Shown in pieces: positions 28,598-37,728 of a stretch of 64,000 nucleotides of DNA. The notes beneath the pieces are model-generated. The model was given only the letters and a program-made list of their open reading frames with translations. It did not search any database and was not told where the DNA came from. Position numbers and translations under genes: made by a program. Each line of letters starts with the position of its first letter. The stretch's first letter is position 1. The stretch covers positions 1 to 64,000 of the forward strand of contig NC_023142.1 of assembly GCF_000511385.1 (NCBI RefSeq), in the 5' to 3' direction. The DNA comes from Phaeobacter gallaeciensis DSM 26640 (GTDB lineage Bacteria > Pseudomonadota > Alphaproteobacteria > Rhodobacterales > Rhodobacteraceae).

Positions 28598-29866
28598 CTA
28601 GCGGATCAGCCAGTCTTCCAGACCTTCGGGCGGGGTGGTTTTGCCGGCAGGTACAGCGCGCAGGCGGATCCAGCGGGGATCGGTGGGCTGGCCTGCACGC
28701 AGGCGCAACCGGCCCAGCAGCCCGACCATATCCCATTCCACCCGCTCAGCCCGGCTGCGATAGGGGCAGGTGGGGTCATAGGCCGGGTTGAGGCAGGGCG
28801 CGCCGCCGGTATCGCGCAGGATCGCGCCAAAGCCATCGCGCAGGCTGCGGCCCTGCCAGCGCCCGCCATCATCATTGCCCAGAATGGACGGGGTGGTGGA
28901 GATCACCCCCATTGGTGTCTCGCCGGGCTGGGCGGCGCGGATCCGGTCGCCCTCCAGCACCACGGAGATCCCGCGCCGGTCTTCCCCCTCCGGGTTGCCA
29001 TCCAGCCATTCGAAAAACTCCGCATAATCCGCGCCACCGCCGCTCCAGGCGCCATCGCAATAGCCATTGCCATTCTGGCTCAGCCGGAACATCGCGCCGC
29101 TGCCATCGCCGGCGGTCAGGTAATCCTGCGCGCTGCCCGTGGCAGTCAGCGCCAGAAGCGTGCTGTCATCGCCCTGCACCTCCAGACGGGCGCCGGGATC
29201 ATAGGTGCCAAAGCCTGCGCGCCCATTGGCGGATTTCAACACCATGGCGGCGTCCCAGCTGCTGCCATCGGGCGAGAGTTTCACGGTGAAATCGGTATTG
29301 CCCGCCAGCCCTATCTCCGCATGGCCCGCCCAGTTGGATTGAAACAGCAGGCTGGCGGTGTCGCTGTCTGTGGCCTTGTTGATCTTCAGCTGGTGGCCGC
29401 CGCCATCATGGCTGAGCAGGCTGGCGGGGCTGCGCAGGGACAACCGGTTGCTGGCATCGGCGTCAGTGGCGATGCCCAAACGTTCCAGCCGGTCGCCGGT
29501 CAGGGGCGGCAGCCCCCAGGCGGTGCCATTCCAGACCCGCAGCGCCTGATCCGCGGGCACCCAGGCGCGCCAGCCCGGCTGCGGTGTCAGAAACTGCCAG
29601 GCGGCCTCCTGCCAGATCGCCAGACGGCCACCCTGACCGGCCCAGGCATCCGCGGGGCTGTCGGCCAGCCCATAGGCGGCGCCCTCGGCAGGGGTTGCGG
29701 GCGGGGTGGTGGCATCAAACGCTTCAAGGCGCAGCTGCACCAGCGCATCCAGCATGCGCAGCGCCTCATTATGGGTCACATGTTTCTGCGCCTGTGCGGG
29801 CATCAGATAGGGCAGGGCAAGGCGGGGCGAGGTTTCGGGCAGGGTCTGTGGCAAACTCTCTGACAT
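28598..29866 (-). CDS. DUF2793 / Peptidase_G2-like surface protein
   Basis: A 422-residue protein. Residues of about 15-105 (PYLMPAQAQKHVTHNEALRM, then AYGLADSPADAWAGQGGRLA) look like DUF2793, found in phage and gene-transfer-agent tail proteins of Rhodobacterales. From about 275 to the end, GGADYAEFFEWLDGNPEGED and GVISTTPSILGNDDG resemble the Peptidase_G2 self-cleaving chaperone domain of phage appendages. The middle is a low-complexity beta-rich region. No other phage genes are near; the neighbours make GDP-fucose and RTX proteins. It has no signal peptide. ATG at 29866 follows AGGAG. A role as a trimeric fibre or adhesin is a guess; domain calls are from memory of the families. Confidence 0.75.
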   Translation of the reverse strand: MSESLPQTLPETSPRLALPYLMPAQAQKHVTHNEALRMLDALVQLRLEAFDATTPPATPAEGAAYGLADSPADAWAGQGGRLAIWQEAAWQFLTPQPGWRAWVPADQALRVWNGTAWGLPPLTGDRLERLGIATDADASNRLSLRSPASLLSHDGGGHQLKINKATDSDTASLLFQSNWAGHAEIGLAGNTDFTVKLSPDGSSWDAAMVLKSANGRAGFGTYDPGARLEVQGDDSTLLALTATGSAQDYLTAGDGSGAMFRLSQNGNGYCDGAWSGGGADYAEFFEWLDGNPEGEDRRGISVVLEGDRIRAAQPGETPMGVISTTPSILGNDDGGRWQGRSLRDGFGAILRDTGGAPCLNPAYDPTCPYRSRAERVEWDMVGLLGRLRLRAGQPTDPRWIRLRAVPAGKTTPPEGLEDWLIR

Positions 29867-30160
29867 TCTGGCGGCTCCTGATCACGGGGGGATGGCGCCA
29901 TCCTGCCGCAACCACATCACCCACCCCCTAAGAGCGCGCGCGCCGCCTGCGCAACACCTCTGCACCATCTGGGCAGGTCAGGCGCGGGGGATTGTTTCCC
30001 CGTGGCTGAACCACAGGGATTGTCTTCAATATGTAAACAATCTCCGCGTTTCTGCCCCATTTCCGTCCGCCCTGCCGCCGCGCCTGCCCGTGAGGGTTGA
30101 TCCTGACCCCGGGCAATCGCCCCCGCGGGTCGGGTGATGACACAGCGCGGGAGCAGCAGG

Positions 30161-32356
30161 ATGGATCTACGGTTTGCAGGACGGTTCGGGGCCAATGATC
30201 AGCTGCTGGACAGCGATCTGCGGGATCTGGAACTCCATCAGGGGGCCAATGGCGCGGTGCAATTATTTGCGGTGAGCGGGCTCAATGGCGGCATTGCCAG
30301 CTATGGGCTGGGCAGCGGCGCTCCGGTGTTGCGCGATGCGGTCTATCACCGTGGATTGGGGCTGGCAGGGGGCGAGGCAACCCTGGCCGAGATCGGCGGT
30401 GAAACACGTCTGCTGGTTGATGGCAGCACCCGCAGCGGTCTCACGTTTCACCAGATTGGCGGCAATGGTCAGCTGTCGGCACAGCAGAGCGACAGCCTGC
30501 CGGGAGCGACAGCGGCGGGGCTGGCGGCGACAGTGGCAGGGGATCTGAGCGGTGGCGGATCGGTGGTCTACGGTCTGGCCAACGGCCATCTGAGCGGCTG
30601 GCAGTTGACTGCCAGCGGTGCAGTAACGGCAGAGGTCGCCACCCGGGGCGATGCGTCCGCCTATGCGCGCCCCGGTGCGGTGGCGCTGGAGCTGGCCGAT
30701 CTGGGCGGCGGCGCGCAGGTGCTTTTGCTGGCGGATCGGATCGACCAGGGGGTGCAGAGCTACCGGGTGGATGCTGCCACTGGCGCGCTGAGCGTGGCGG
30801 ACCGTCTGGGGGCGGCGGACGGGCTGGGACTGGCGGAGCCCACCGCGCTGGAAAGCTTCACCGCCTTTGGCAGCGGCTGGGTGGTGGTTGCGGCGGCGGG
30901 CAGCGGTTCGCTCAGCCTGATTGCGCTGGCGGCCAATGGTCAGATGAGCCTGCGCGACCATGTGCTGGACACCGCCGCCACCCGCTTTGGTGGGGTCACC
31001 GCGCTGGAGGTGGTCGAGGTCGCAGGCGAGATGCTGGTGCTGGCGGCGGGTAGCGACGACGGGCTGGCGCTGTTTCGGATCCTGCCCGAGGGCCAGCTGG
31101 TGCATGTCCAGAGCCTCGCCCATGCCCGCGGCACTGAGGATGCCGGGCTGGGGCTGGAGAATGTCACCGCGCTGGCCGCGGCGGTGGTCGGGGAGGATCT
31201 GCAGATCTTTGCCAGCTCCGGCAGTGCCGAGGGGTTGTCGCAGTTCACCCTGTCGCTGGCAGAGCTGGGCGATGTGGTCACCACCGCAGGCGGCCGGATC
31301 AGCGGCACGGGCGGCGCTGATGTGCTGGCCGGTGGCATCGGGTCGGTGCTGAGCGGCGGTGCGGGGGCGGACGTCTTTGTGCTGCGCCCCGCCGAGGAGG
31401 GGCGCAGTGGCAGCCTGCGCATCACCGATTTCGAGGCCGGTCAGGACAGTTTGGATCTGTCGGGGTTTGACGGCTTGCGCAGTCTTGAGGGGCTGCAGAT
31501 CCGCAGCCGCAGCGATGGCGCCACGCTCACCCATCAGGCGGCGGATGGCAGCCGCACCGAAGTTGTGGTGCAAAGCCGCGATGGCGACAGTCTGGATGCG
31601 GCTGATCTCTTTGCGGATGGCTTTGTCTTTGCCGACCGGATGCTGCCACCAGCCGAAGCCCCGGATCCGATGCGCTATGGCAGCGGCAGTTCCGACCGGA
31701 TCACCGCGCGCAGTGCTGGCGATCAGATCAACGGTCTGGGCGGCAATGATACGCTGCTGGGCGGCGACGGGCGCGACAGTCTCTGGGGGGATGACGGGCA
31801 TGACCGGCTGATCGGTGGCAAGGGAGTGGACCGGCTGCGGGGGCAGGCGGGCAATGACGTGCTGCTGGGGCAGGATGCGCGCGATCTGCTGGTGGGTGGC
31901 CTTGGTCGCGACACGCTGGATGGCGGGCGCGGCGGGGACCGGCTGCTGGGTGGCGCCGATGCAGATCTGCTGCGCGGCGGCGGGGAGAACGATCTGTTGC
32001 GCGGCGGTGCCCAGGGGGATCGCCTGCTGGGGCAGAGCGGTCGGGACAAGCTGTTTGGTCAGAAAGGCAACGATCTGCTGGATGGCGGCGGCGGTCATGA
32101 CACGCTGACTGGCGGCGCAGGCGCGGATGTCTTTGTCTTCGGGCGCGGCCATGGCTCTGACCGGATTCGGGATTTCACCCAAGGCGAGGATGTGATCCAT
32201 TTGGGGCGGCTGGCGCGGGCGGGCATTGCTGAGGATATGGGGGATCTCATCCTGCACCAGCAGGGAGATCATACGCTGATCCAGACCGGCGCAGGCCAGA
32301 TCCTGCTGCTGGATCAGATCGCTACAGAGCTGAGCGCGGATGATTTCATCTTCTGA
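30161..32356 (+). CDS. Large RTX calcium-binding protein with propeller-like N-terminus
   Basis: A 731-residue protein. The first 380 residues contain recurring units such as VLLLADRIDQGVQSYRVD and VLAAGSDDGLALFRILPEG, which look like blades of a beta-propeller. A short RTX stretch follows near residue 385. A cluster of glycine/aspartate nonapeptides lies at about 515-655 ([20 protein letters not shown] and on). The C-terminal end LSADDFIF resembles that of the neighbouring metalloprotease (MADDFLF), suggesting a shared type I secretion signal. ATG at 30161 has GGGAG seven bases upstream; a GTG at 30134 is also in frame. Function beyond secretion and calcium binding is unknown. Confidence 0.88.
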   Translation: MDLRFAGRFGANDQLLDSDLRDLELHQGANGAVQLFAVSGLNGGIASYGLGSGAPVLRDAVYHRGLGLAGGEATLAEIGGETRLLVDGSTRSGLTFHQIGGNGQLSAQQSDSLPGATAAGLAATVAGDLSGGGSVVYGLANGHLSGWQLTASGAVTAEVATRGDASAYARPGAVALELADLGGGAQVLLLADRIDQGVQSYRVDAATGALSVADRLGAADGLGLAEPTALESFTAFGSGWVVVAAAGSGSLSLIALAANGQMSLRDHVLDTAATRFGGVTALEVVEVAGEMLVLAAGSDDGLALFRILPEGQLVHVQSLAHARGTEDAGLGLENVTALAAAVVGEDLQIFASSGSAEGLSQFTLSLAELGDVVTTAGGRISGTGGADVLAGGIGSVLSGGAGADVFVLRPAEEGRSGSLRITDFEAGQDSLDLSGFDGLRSLEGLQIRSRSDGATLTHQAADGSRTEVVVQSRDGDSLDAADLFADGFVFADRMLPPAEAPDPMRYGSGSSDRITARSAGDQINGLGGNDTLLGGDGRDSLWGDDGHDRLIGGKGVDRLRGQAGNDVLLGQDARDLLVGGLGRDTLDGGRGGDRLLGGADADLLRGGGENDLLRGGAQGDRLLGQSGRDKLFGQKGNDLLDGGGGHDTLTGGAGADVFVFGRGHGSDRIRDFTQGEDVIHLGRLARAGIAEDMGDLILHQQGDHTLIQTGAGQILLLDQIATELSADDFIF

Positions 32357-32424
32357 TTTCGGGGCCGGTCTGGAAGATGTGCCGGGCTCAGATCAGACCA
32401 GTGAGGCAGGAACTGGCAGCGCCC

Positions 32425-33876
32425 TCAAAACAGAAAGTCATCCGCCATGAGAGCGTCAAACGCCGTGTCCTGCAGGGTCAGCGACCAGCCGTTATCATCC
32501 CGGATCACCAGATCTGTGCCTCGGATCTCAAGGTGATCATTGCGCAGATCGGCAAAATCCGAGATCCCGGTGGTGGCCCGCATATCAAGGCGGTCGTCGC
32601 GCTGAAAATCGATCACCACATCGGCCCCTTGCGAGAACACGAAGACATCCGCGCCGCGCCCGCCAGCCATACGGTCATTGCCGTTGCCACCGTCCAGCCT
32701 GTCTTGTCCGGCGCCACCTTTCAGCGTGTCGCGTCCGCGCCCGCCCTCCAGCGCGTCATGGCCCTTGCCGCCTTGCAGCCGGTCGCTGCCCTGACCGCCG
32801 CTCAATTCATCTCCGCCGCGCGCCCCTGCCAGCGTGTCGCGACCTGACCCGCCGACCAGCGCATTGGCGGCTCCATTGCCGATCAGATGGTCATGGCCGG
32901 CCCCGCCCCAGGCGTCTTCGATCAGGTTCAGGGTACGGCCCTCCGCCCGCACGGCGGCGGCCATGGCGACATTGTTTTCCAGCGCGCCGATGCTGGAGTA
33001 CTGCCCGGGCCGCAGATCGATCCGGCTGTTGCTGGCCACATCGGAGGCATCAATCAGATCCTGCCCGCCGGCATCCCAGATGGTGAGGCTCACGTTGCGC
33101 GCCACGCCGTCGCCGCCCCGCACGGTCATGCCATCCGCGCCATATTGATAGGCCAGGGTGCCGCGCCCGTCACCATCGCCCAGATAGACCGTGGCATCAG
33201 TGCGGGTGTCCGTATTGGCGCCATAAAGCGCCTGCATCGCCTGAATATCCCAGAGCATCGGTGTCAGTGCCCAGCCCTGCGCCTCCGTGTCCAGATCCGC
33301 TTCACCGGGGTGCGGCAGGTAAGACATCACTGTGAATTGGCCAGGGGTCTCGGGATTTTCGGGCATCTCGTTGGGGTGATGCAGCCCCAGCGCATGGCCC
33401 AGCTCGTGCAGATAGGTGTTCCAGCTGGTATGACCCAGTACCGGCCCGATGCCCGGCACATATTGATTGGGGTTGCTGTTGTTGAGCCAGAGATCCCCCG
33501 CGTCTGAGGGGGTGGTGCCCAGGTCCGCAGGCGCAGGGAAATCGGTGATGAAGCCAAACAGCCCGGCATCCGCAAAATGCGCGCTGGCAAAGGTCAGATC
33601 CGCCACCCCGCCCCGGGCCGGGGTCAGGTTCAGACTGGCGACCTCATTCCAGGCCGTTACCGCCTGCAGCATCATCTGTCGCTCGGCGGGGTCCATATTC
33701 ACCGTGGCGCCTTCGGGGAGGTATTCTCCGCCGACGTCATAATCGCCAAAATCCGGATCATAGTCGTAATAGTCCGGTACCGAAGAAAGAAAGTGATAGC
33801 GAATGACATCGCCACCTTCATGCCAGCCGTCGGCCCCGCCCACCAGAAGCGCCCGGTAATCCTGATAGGTTGGCAT
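32425..33876 (-). CDS. Serralysin-type RTX metalloprotease (M10B-like)
   Basis: A 483-residue secreted protease. HELGHALGLHH at residues 157-167 is the zinc-binding motif of metzincins, and VMSY at about 183-186 is the Met-turn. RTX repeats occupy about 345-435, and the C-terminus MADDFLF fits a type I secretion signal. The N-terminal domain before the active site, rich in Tyr and Asp, is typical of the peptidase domain in this family. It is convergent with the large RTX gene, 68 bases apart. ATG at 33876 follows AAGGA. Likely exported by the PrtD/PrtE pair at 21.6-24.7 kb. It may process surface proteins or degrade host or food proteins. Confidence 0.93.
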   Translation of the reverse strand: MPTYQDYRALLVGGADGWHEGGDVIRYHFLSSVPDYYDYDPDFGDYDVGGEYLPEGATVNMDPAERQMMLQAVTAWNEVASLNLTPARGGVADLTFASAHFADAGLFGFITDFPAPADLGTTPSDAGDLWLNNSNPNQYVPGIGPVLGHTSWNTYLHELGHALGLHHPNEMPENPETPGQFTVMSYLPHPGEADLDTEAQGWALTPMLWDIQAMQALYGANTDTRTDATVYLGDGDGRGTLAYQYGADGMTVRGGDGVARNVSLTIWDAGGQDLIDASDVASNSRIDLRPGQYSSIGALENNVAMAAAVRAEGRTLNLIEDAWGGAGHDHLIGNGAANALVGGSGRDTLAGARGGDELSGGQGSDRLQGGKGHDALEGGRGRDTLKGGAGQDRLDGGNGNDRMAGGRGADVFVFSQGADVVIDFQRDDRLDMRATTGISDFADLRNDHLEIRGTDLVIRDDNGWSLTLQDTAFDALMADDFLF

Positions 33877-34087
33877 TTTCGTATCCTTCGGTTTTATCTG
33901 TGGTTCCGGGCAGCCTAGCAGGGTGTCGCGGAGATAGGTTTAATTTCTCATGAAATCATATGTCGTCGCATTGTTTAACCCATGCAGAGCAGAGCCGCAG
34001 GCAAAATGTGCCTTTCCCGTGGCGTCACGCGCGTCTGGGCGTTAGGACAGAAGACAGGACCACGGCAGCAGATCGGGGGGAGAGGAC

Positions 34088-34642
34088 ATGCAGATTGAAG
34101 ACACGGGCTTGCCAGGGGTGAAGGTGCTGACACCGGCGCGGTTTGGCGATGCGCGGGGGTTCTTCTCCGAATGCTGGAACCGGGCGCGGATGGCCGAGGC
34201 GGGGCTGGATTTCGATTTCGTGCAGGACAATCATTCGCTGTCGATGGAGGTGGGCACCCTGCGCGGGCTGCATTTTCAGGCGCCACCCCATGCCCAGGCC
34301 AAGCTGGTGCGCTGTGGTCAGGGGGCGCTGTTTGATGTGGCGGTGGATATTCGCAAAGGGTCACCCACATATGGTCAGTGGTTTGGTATCGAACTCAGTG
34401 CACAGAACGGCAAGCAGCTGTTGATCCCGGCGGGGTTCCTGCATGGCTTCATCACCCGCGCGCCGGGCACCGAAGTTCTGTATAAATGCAATGATTACTA
34501 CGCGCCGGACTGTGATGGCGGGGTGGTCTGGGACAGCTGCGGCATCGAGTGGGGCTTTGACGGCACGCCGGTGCTGTCGGACAAGGATACCAGAGCGCCC
34601 CGGTTTGAAGACTTCAACAGCCCCTTCGTGTGGGAAGGATAA
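34088..34642 (+). CDS. rmlC: dTDP-4-dehydrorhamnose 3,5-epimerase
   Basis: A 184-residue cupin that epimerises dTDP-4-keto-6-deoxyglucose at C3 and C5. The active-site His is in LRGLHFQAPPHAQAKLVRC at about residues 58-76. GQGALFDVAVDIRKGSPTYG and IPAGFLHGFI are family hallmarks. Start ATG at 34088 follows GGAGAGG. It is the first gene of a rhamnose operon: rmlB starts three bases after its stop. Confidence 0.97.
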   Translation: MQIEDTGLPGVKVLTPARFGDARGFFSECWNRARMAEAGLDFDFVQDNHSLSMEVGTLRGLHFQAPPHAQAKLVRCGQGALFDVAVDIRKGSPTYGQWFGIELSAQNGKQLLIPAGFLHGFITRAPGTEVLYKCNDYYAPDCDGGVVWDSCGIEWGFDGTPVLSDKDTRAPRFEDFNSPFVWEG

Positions 34643-34645
34643 CAG

Positions 34646-35698
34646 ATGAAACTACTGGTAACAGGTGGCGCTGGGTTCATCGGCTCGGCTGTCGTCCGAT
34701 TGGCGGTGGCGCGCGGCCATCAGGTGGTCAATCTGGATGCGCTGACCTACGCGGCCTGTCTGGACAATGTGGCGGATGTGGCAGACAGCCCGCTCTATGC
34801 CTTTGAACAGGCCGATATCCGCGATCGCGCCGCATTAGACACTATTTTTGCCCGCCATCGCCCGGATGCGGTGATGCATCTGGCCGCAGAAAGCCATGTG
34901 GACCGCTCCATCGACGGGCCGGGGGATTTCATCGAGACCAATATCACCGGCACCTATCAGATGCTGGAGGCGGCGCGGAAATACTGGGCCGAGGCGGGGC
35001 GTCCGGAGGGGTTTCGCTTCCATCATATCTCCACCGATGAGGTCTATGGCAGCCTGCCTGCTGATCCGAATGTGATGTTCACCGAAGAGACAGGCTATGA
35101 TCCGCGCTCGCCCTATTCCGCCAGCAAGGCCGCCAGCGATCATCTGGTACGCGCATGGGGTGAGACCTACGGCCTGCCGGTGGTGCTGACCAATTGTTCC
35201 AACAATTACGGCCCCTATCATTTCCCGGAAAAGCTGATCCCGGTGGTGATCCTCAATGCGCTGGCGGGCAAAGCGCTGCCGATCTACGGCGATGGCTCCA
35301 ATGTGCGCGACTGGCTCTATGTGGAGGATCACGCCGATGCGCTGCTCTTGGTGGTCTCCAAGGGGCGCGTGGGGCGCAGCTACAATATCGGCGGTGAGAA
35401 TGAGCGCAGCAATCTGGAGCTGGTCGAGACGCTCTGTGCGATCCTTGACGAGAAACGGCCCCGGGGTGACGGGGGATCTTACAAGGACCAGATCACATTT
35501 GTCACCGACCGCCCGGGCCATGATGCGCGCTACGCCATCGACCCCGCCCGCATCCGCGACGAACTTGGCTGGCGGCCCAGTGTCACCGTGGAGGAAGGTC
35601 TGGCGCGCACGGTGCAATGGTATCTGGACAATGAGGCCTGGTGGCAGGCCCTGCAAACCCGCGACGGCGTCGGCCAGCGGCTGGGGGTCAAGGCGTGA
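34646..35698 (+). CDS. rmlB: dTDP-glucose 4,6-dehydratase
   Basis: A 350-residue NAD-dependent enzyme of the rhamnose pathway. TGGAGFIGS at residues 6-14 binds [14 protein letters not shown] holds the active-site Thr-Asp-Glu, and YSASKAASD holds the Tyr/Lys pair. [19 protein letters not shown] is typical of RmlB. It starts three bases after rmlC. The next pathway gene, rmlD, is 271 bases away because of an inserted gene remnant. Confidence 0.97.
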   Translation: MKLLVTGGAGFIGSAVVRLAVARGHQVVNLDALTYAACLDNVADVADSPLYAFEQADIRDRAALDTIFARHRPDAVMHLAAESHVDRSIDGPGDFIETNITGTYQMLEAARKYWAEAGRPEGFRFHHISTDEVYGSLPADPNVMFTEETGYDPRSPYSASKAASDHLVRAWGETYGLPVVLTNCSNNYGPYHFPEKLIPVVILNALAGKALPIYGDGSNVRDWLYVEDHADALLLVVSKGRVGRSYNIGGENERSNLELVETLCAILDEKRPRGDGGSYKDQITFVTDRPGHDARYAIDPARIRDELGWRPSVTVEEGLARTVQWYLDNEAWWQALQTRDGVGQRLGVKA

Positions 35699-35725
35699 TC
35701 TGCAACCGGTCACATAGGGCGTGTC

Positions 35726-35768
35726 TGACCTTGGGAAGGTGCAAGGCGCCTTCCCGGGGGGAAGGTCA
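35726..35768. repeat. Nested inverted repeat after rmlB
   Basis: Outer arms TGACCTT (35726-35732) and AAGGTCA (35762-35768) enclose inner arms GGGAAGG (35733-35739) and CCTTCCC (35749-35755). No T-tract follows, so it is not a classical terminator. It may be an RNA structure within the operon or part of the scar that left the remnant downstream. Confidence 0.6.
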
Positions 35769-35819
35769 GGCGCGCCCGGCGCGCCGCCGGGCTGTTTCTT
35801 CTATGGGGTCGTTGTCCTG

Positions 35820-35973
35820 ATGCTGACAGCGCATCTGCCATCGGGCTATGTGCTGGCGCGGCTGATGCCTGAGAGCCACCGGCTCCTGTTACCTGCCGCA
35901 TTGGACCTTTGTTCTGGAACTGGGTATCTGGGCGCTGGCCTTGTACCTATGGCGTAAAAGGAGCCGCATATGA
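35820..35973 (+). pseudogene. Remnant of a small membrane hydrolase-like gene
   Basis: Two fragments in different frames. From 35820, MLTAHLPSGYVLARLMPESH looks like the start of a membrane-bound metal-dependent hydrolase-like protein. From about 35896, one base out of frame, WTFVLELGIWALALYLWRKR reads like its last membrane helix and basic tail. The second fragment stops at a TGA that overlaps the rmlD start by four bases, the usual coupling of real operon genes. The central region, probably over 100 residues, is missing. This suggests an internal deletion of a gene that once sat between rmlB and rmlD. The family identity is from memory and is tentative. Confidence 0.55.
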
Positions 35974-36818
35974 TCCTTGTTTTTGGCAAGACCGGCCAGG
36001 TGGCGCGGGAGTTGGCGGCTTATGAAGAGGTCACCTGTCTGAGCCGCAATGAGGCAGATCTGACGGCCCCTGCGGCCTGTGCTGCGGCAATCCGGACCCA
36101 TGCGCCTGCGGCTGTGATCAATGCCGCCGCCTATACGGCTGTGGACCGGGCCGAAGCCGAAGAAGAGCTGGCCACAGTGATCAATGGCAGCACCCCTGGT
36201 GTCATGGCGGAAACCTGTGCCGCATTGGGCATTCCCTTTGTCACCCTCTCCACTGATTATGTTTTTGACGGCAAGGGCAGCAGCCCCTGGCATCCGAATG
36301 AGCCGGTGGCGCCGCTGAATGCCTATGGGCGCTCCAAACAGGTTGGCGAAGCGGCCGTGCGTCTGGCCGGGGGCGCCTATGTGATCCTGCGCACCTCCTG
36401 GGTGGTGTCGGCGCATGGGAATAATTTCGTCAAGACCATGCTGCGGCTGGGGCGCTCGCGGGATCGGATGCGTGTTGTGGCGGATCAGGTTGGCGCGCCC
36501 ACACCAGCCCGCGCCATTGCCAAGGCCTGTATCGAAATCGCGCAGCAGCTGAAGTCGGCCCCGGAGAAAGTCGGCACCTATCATTTTTCAGGCCAGCCGG
36601 AGACCAGCTGGGCCGAGGTGGCGGCTGAGATTTTCACCGAGGCGGCAATCCCTTGTGCGGTGGCGGAGATCCCCAGTTCCGCCTATCCGACCGCAGCGCC
36701 GCGGCCGTTGAATTCGCGACTGGATTGCAGCACTCTGGAACGGGCTTTTGGCATTACACGCCCGGACTGGCAGGCCGGGCTGAAGGATATTCTGCAGGAT
36801 CTGGGAGAGCGGGCATGA
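35970..36818 (+). CDS. rmlD: dTDP-4-dehydrorhamnose reductase
   Basis: A 282-residue reductase that makes dTDP-L-rhamnose. [12 protein letters not shown] at residues 5-16 is the nucleotide-binding start. [31 protein letters not shown] and YGRSKQVGE (Tyr/Lys pair) are standard RmlD signatures. The start ATG at 35970 follows AAAAGGAG. It overlaps rmlA by four bases at its 3' end. Confidence 0.97.
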   Translation: MILVFGKTGQVARELAAYEEVTCLSRNEADLTAPAACAAAIRTHAPAAVINAAAYTAVDRAEAEEELATVINGSTPGVMAETCAALGIPFVTLSTDYVFDGKGSSPWHPNEPVAPLNAYGRSKQVGEAAVRLAGGAYVILRTSWVVSAHGNNFVKTMLRLGRSRDRMRVVADQVGAPTPARAIAKACIEIAQQLKSAPEKVGTYHFSGQPETSWAEVAAEIFTEAAIPCAVAEIPSSAYPTAAPRPLNSRLDCSTLERAFGITRPDWQAGLKDILQDLGERA

Positions 36819-37705
36819 CCACAGGCACATCCGGCGCGGGCCGCAAGGGCATCATTCTGGCCGGCGGCTCCGGCACGCGGCTTTATCCGATCACCATGGC
36901 GGTCTCCAAACAGCTTTTGCCGCTCTATGACAAGCCGATGATCTACTATCCTTTGTCGGTGCTGATGCTGGCGGGCATCCGCGAGATCTGCGTCATCACC
37001 ACGCCGCAGGATCAGGCGCAGTTCACCCGTCTTCTGGGCGATGGCAGCCAATGGGGGATTGAGCTGACTTATGTGGAGCAGCCCAGCCCCGATGGTCTGG
37101 CGCAGGCCTTTGTGCTGGCCGAAGATTTCCTGGATGGCGCCCCCTCGGCGCTGGTGCTGGGGGACAATGTGTTCTTTGGCCATGGCCTGCCGAAACTCCT
37201 GGCGGCGGCGGATGCGCAGACCAGCGGCGGCACCGTCTTTGGCTATCACGTGGCGGATCCGGAACGCTATGGCGTGGTGGATTTCGACGCCGAGGGTCGC
37301 GCCCGCGAGATCATCGAAAAACCCGCCGTGCCGCCGTCGAACTATGCGGTGACGGGGCTCTATTTCCTCGACGGCAGCGCGCCGGAACGGGCGCGGCAGG
37401 TCACGCCCAGCCCACGTGGTGAGCTGGAGATCACCGATCTGTTGCAGATGTATCTGGACGAAGGCGCCCTCCGGGTGGAGACCATGGGTCGTGGCTATGC
37501 CTGGCTGGACACCGGCACCCATGGCTCGCTGCTGGATGCGGGCAATTTCGTACGCACCCTGCAGGAGCGTCAGGGGTTGCAGACCGGCTGTCCTGAGGAA
37601 ATCGCCTATGAGGCGGGCTGGATTGATGCCGCCCAGCTGCGCACCCGCGCCGAGATGTTCGCCAAAAACGCCTATGGCGCCTATCTGGAACGGCTGCTGG
37701 ACTGA
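36815..37705 (+). CDS. rmlA: Glucose-1-phosphate thymidylyltransferase
   Basis: A 296-residue nucleotidyltransferase that makes dTDP-glucose, the first step of rhamnose synthesis. The pyrophosphorylase loop [19 protein letters not shown] is at residues 12-30, and [18 protein letters not shown] and [11 protein letters not shown] follow. The ATG at 36815 overlaps the rmlD stop (ATGA). The frame is open upstream inside rmlD but is not conserved there. It completes the set rmlC-rmlB-rmlD-rmlA. Confidence 0.97.
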   Translation: MTTGTSGAGRKGIILAGGSGTRLYPITMAVSKQLLPLYDKPMIYYPLSVLMLAGIREICVITTPQDQAQFTRLLGDGSQWGIELTYVEQPSPDGLAQAFVLAEDFLDGAPSALVLGDNVFFGHGLPKLLAAADAQTSGGTVFGYHVADPERYGVVDFDAEGRAREIIEKPAVPPSNYAVTGLYFLDGSAPERARQVTPSPRGELEITDLLQMYLDEGALRVETMGRGYAWLDTGTHGSLLDAGNFVRTLQERQGLQTGCPEEIAYEAGWIDAAQLRTRAEMFAKNAYGAYLERLLD

Positions 37706-37728
37706 TCAGAGCGCGACACGGCTCCGCC

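Noticed and set aside
28598..29866. A prophage or gene-transfer-agent cluster
   Set aside because: Only one tail-like protein is present. No capsid, portal, terminase or lysis genes are near.
30263..32272. A 669-codon open frame on the minus strand
   Set aside because: Antisense to the large RTX gene. Its repeats mirror the RTX repeats and it has no ribosome-binding site or family match.
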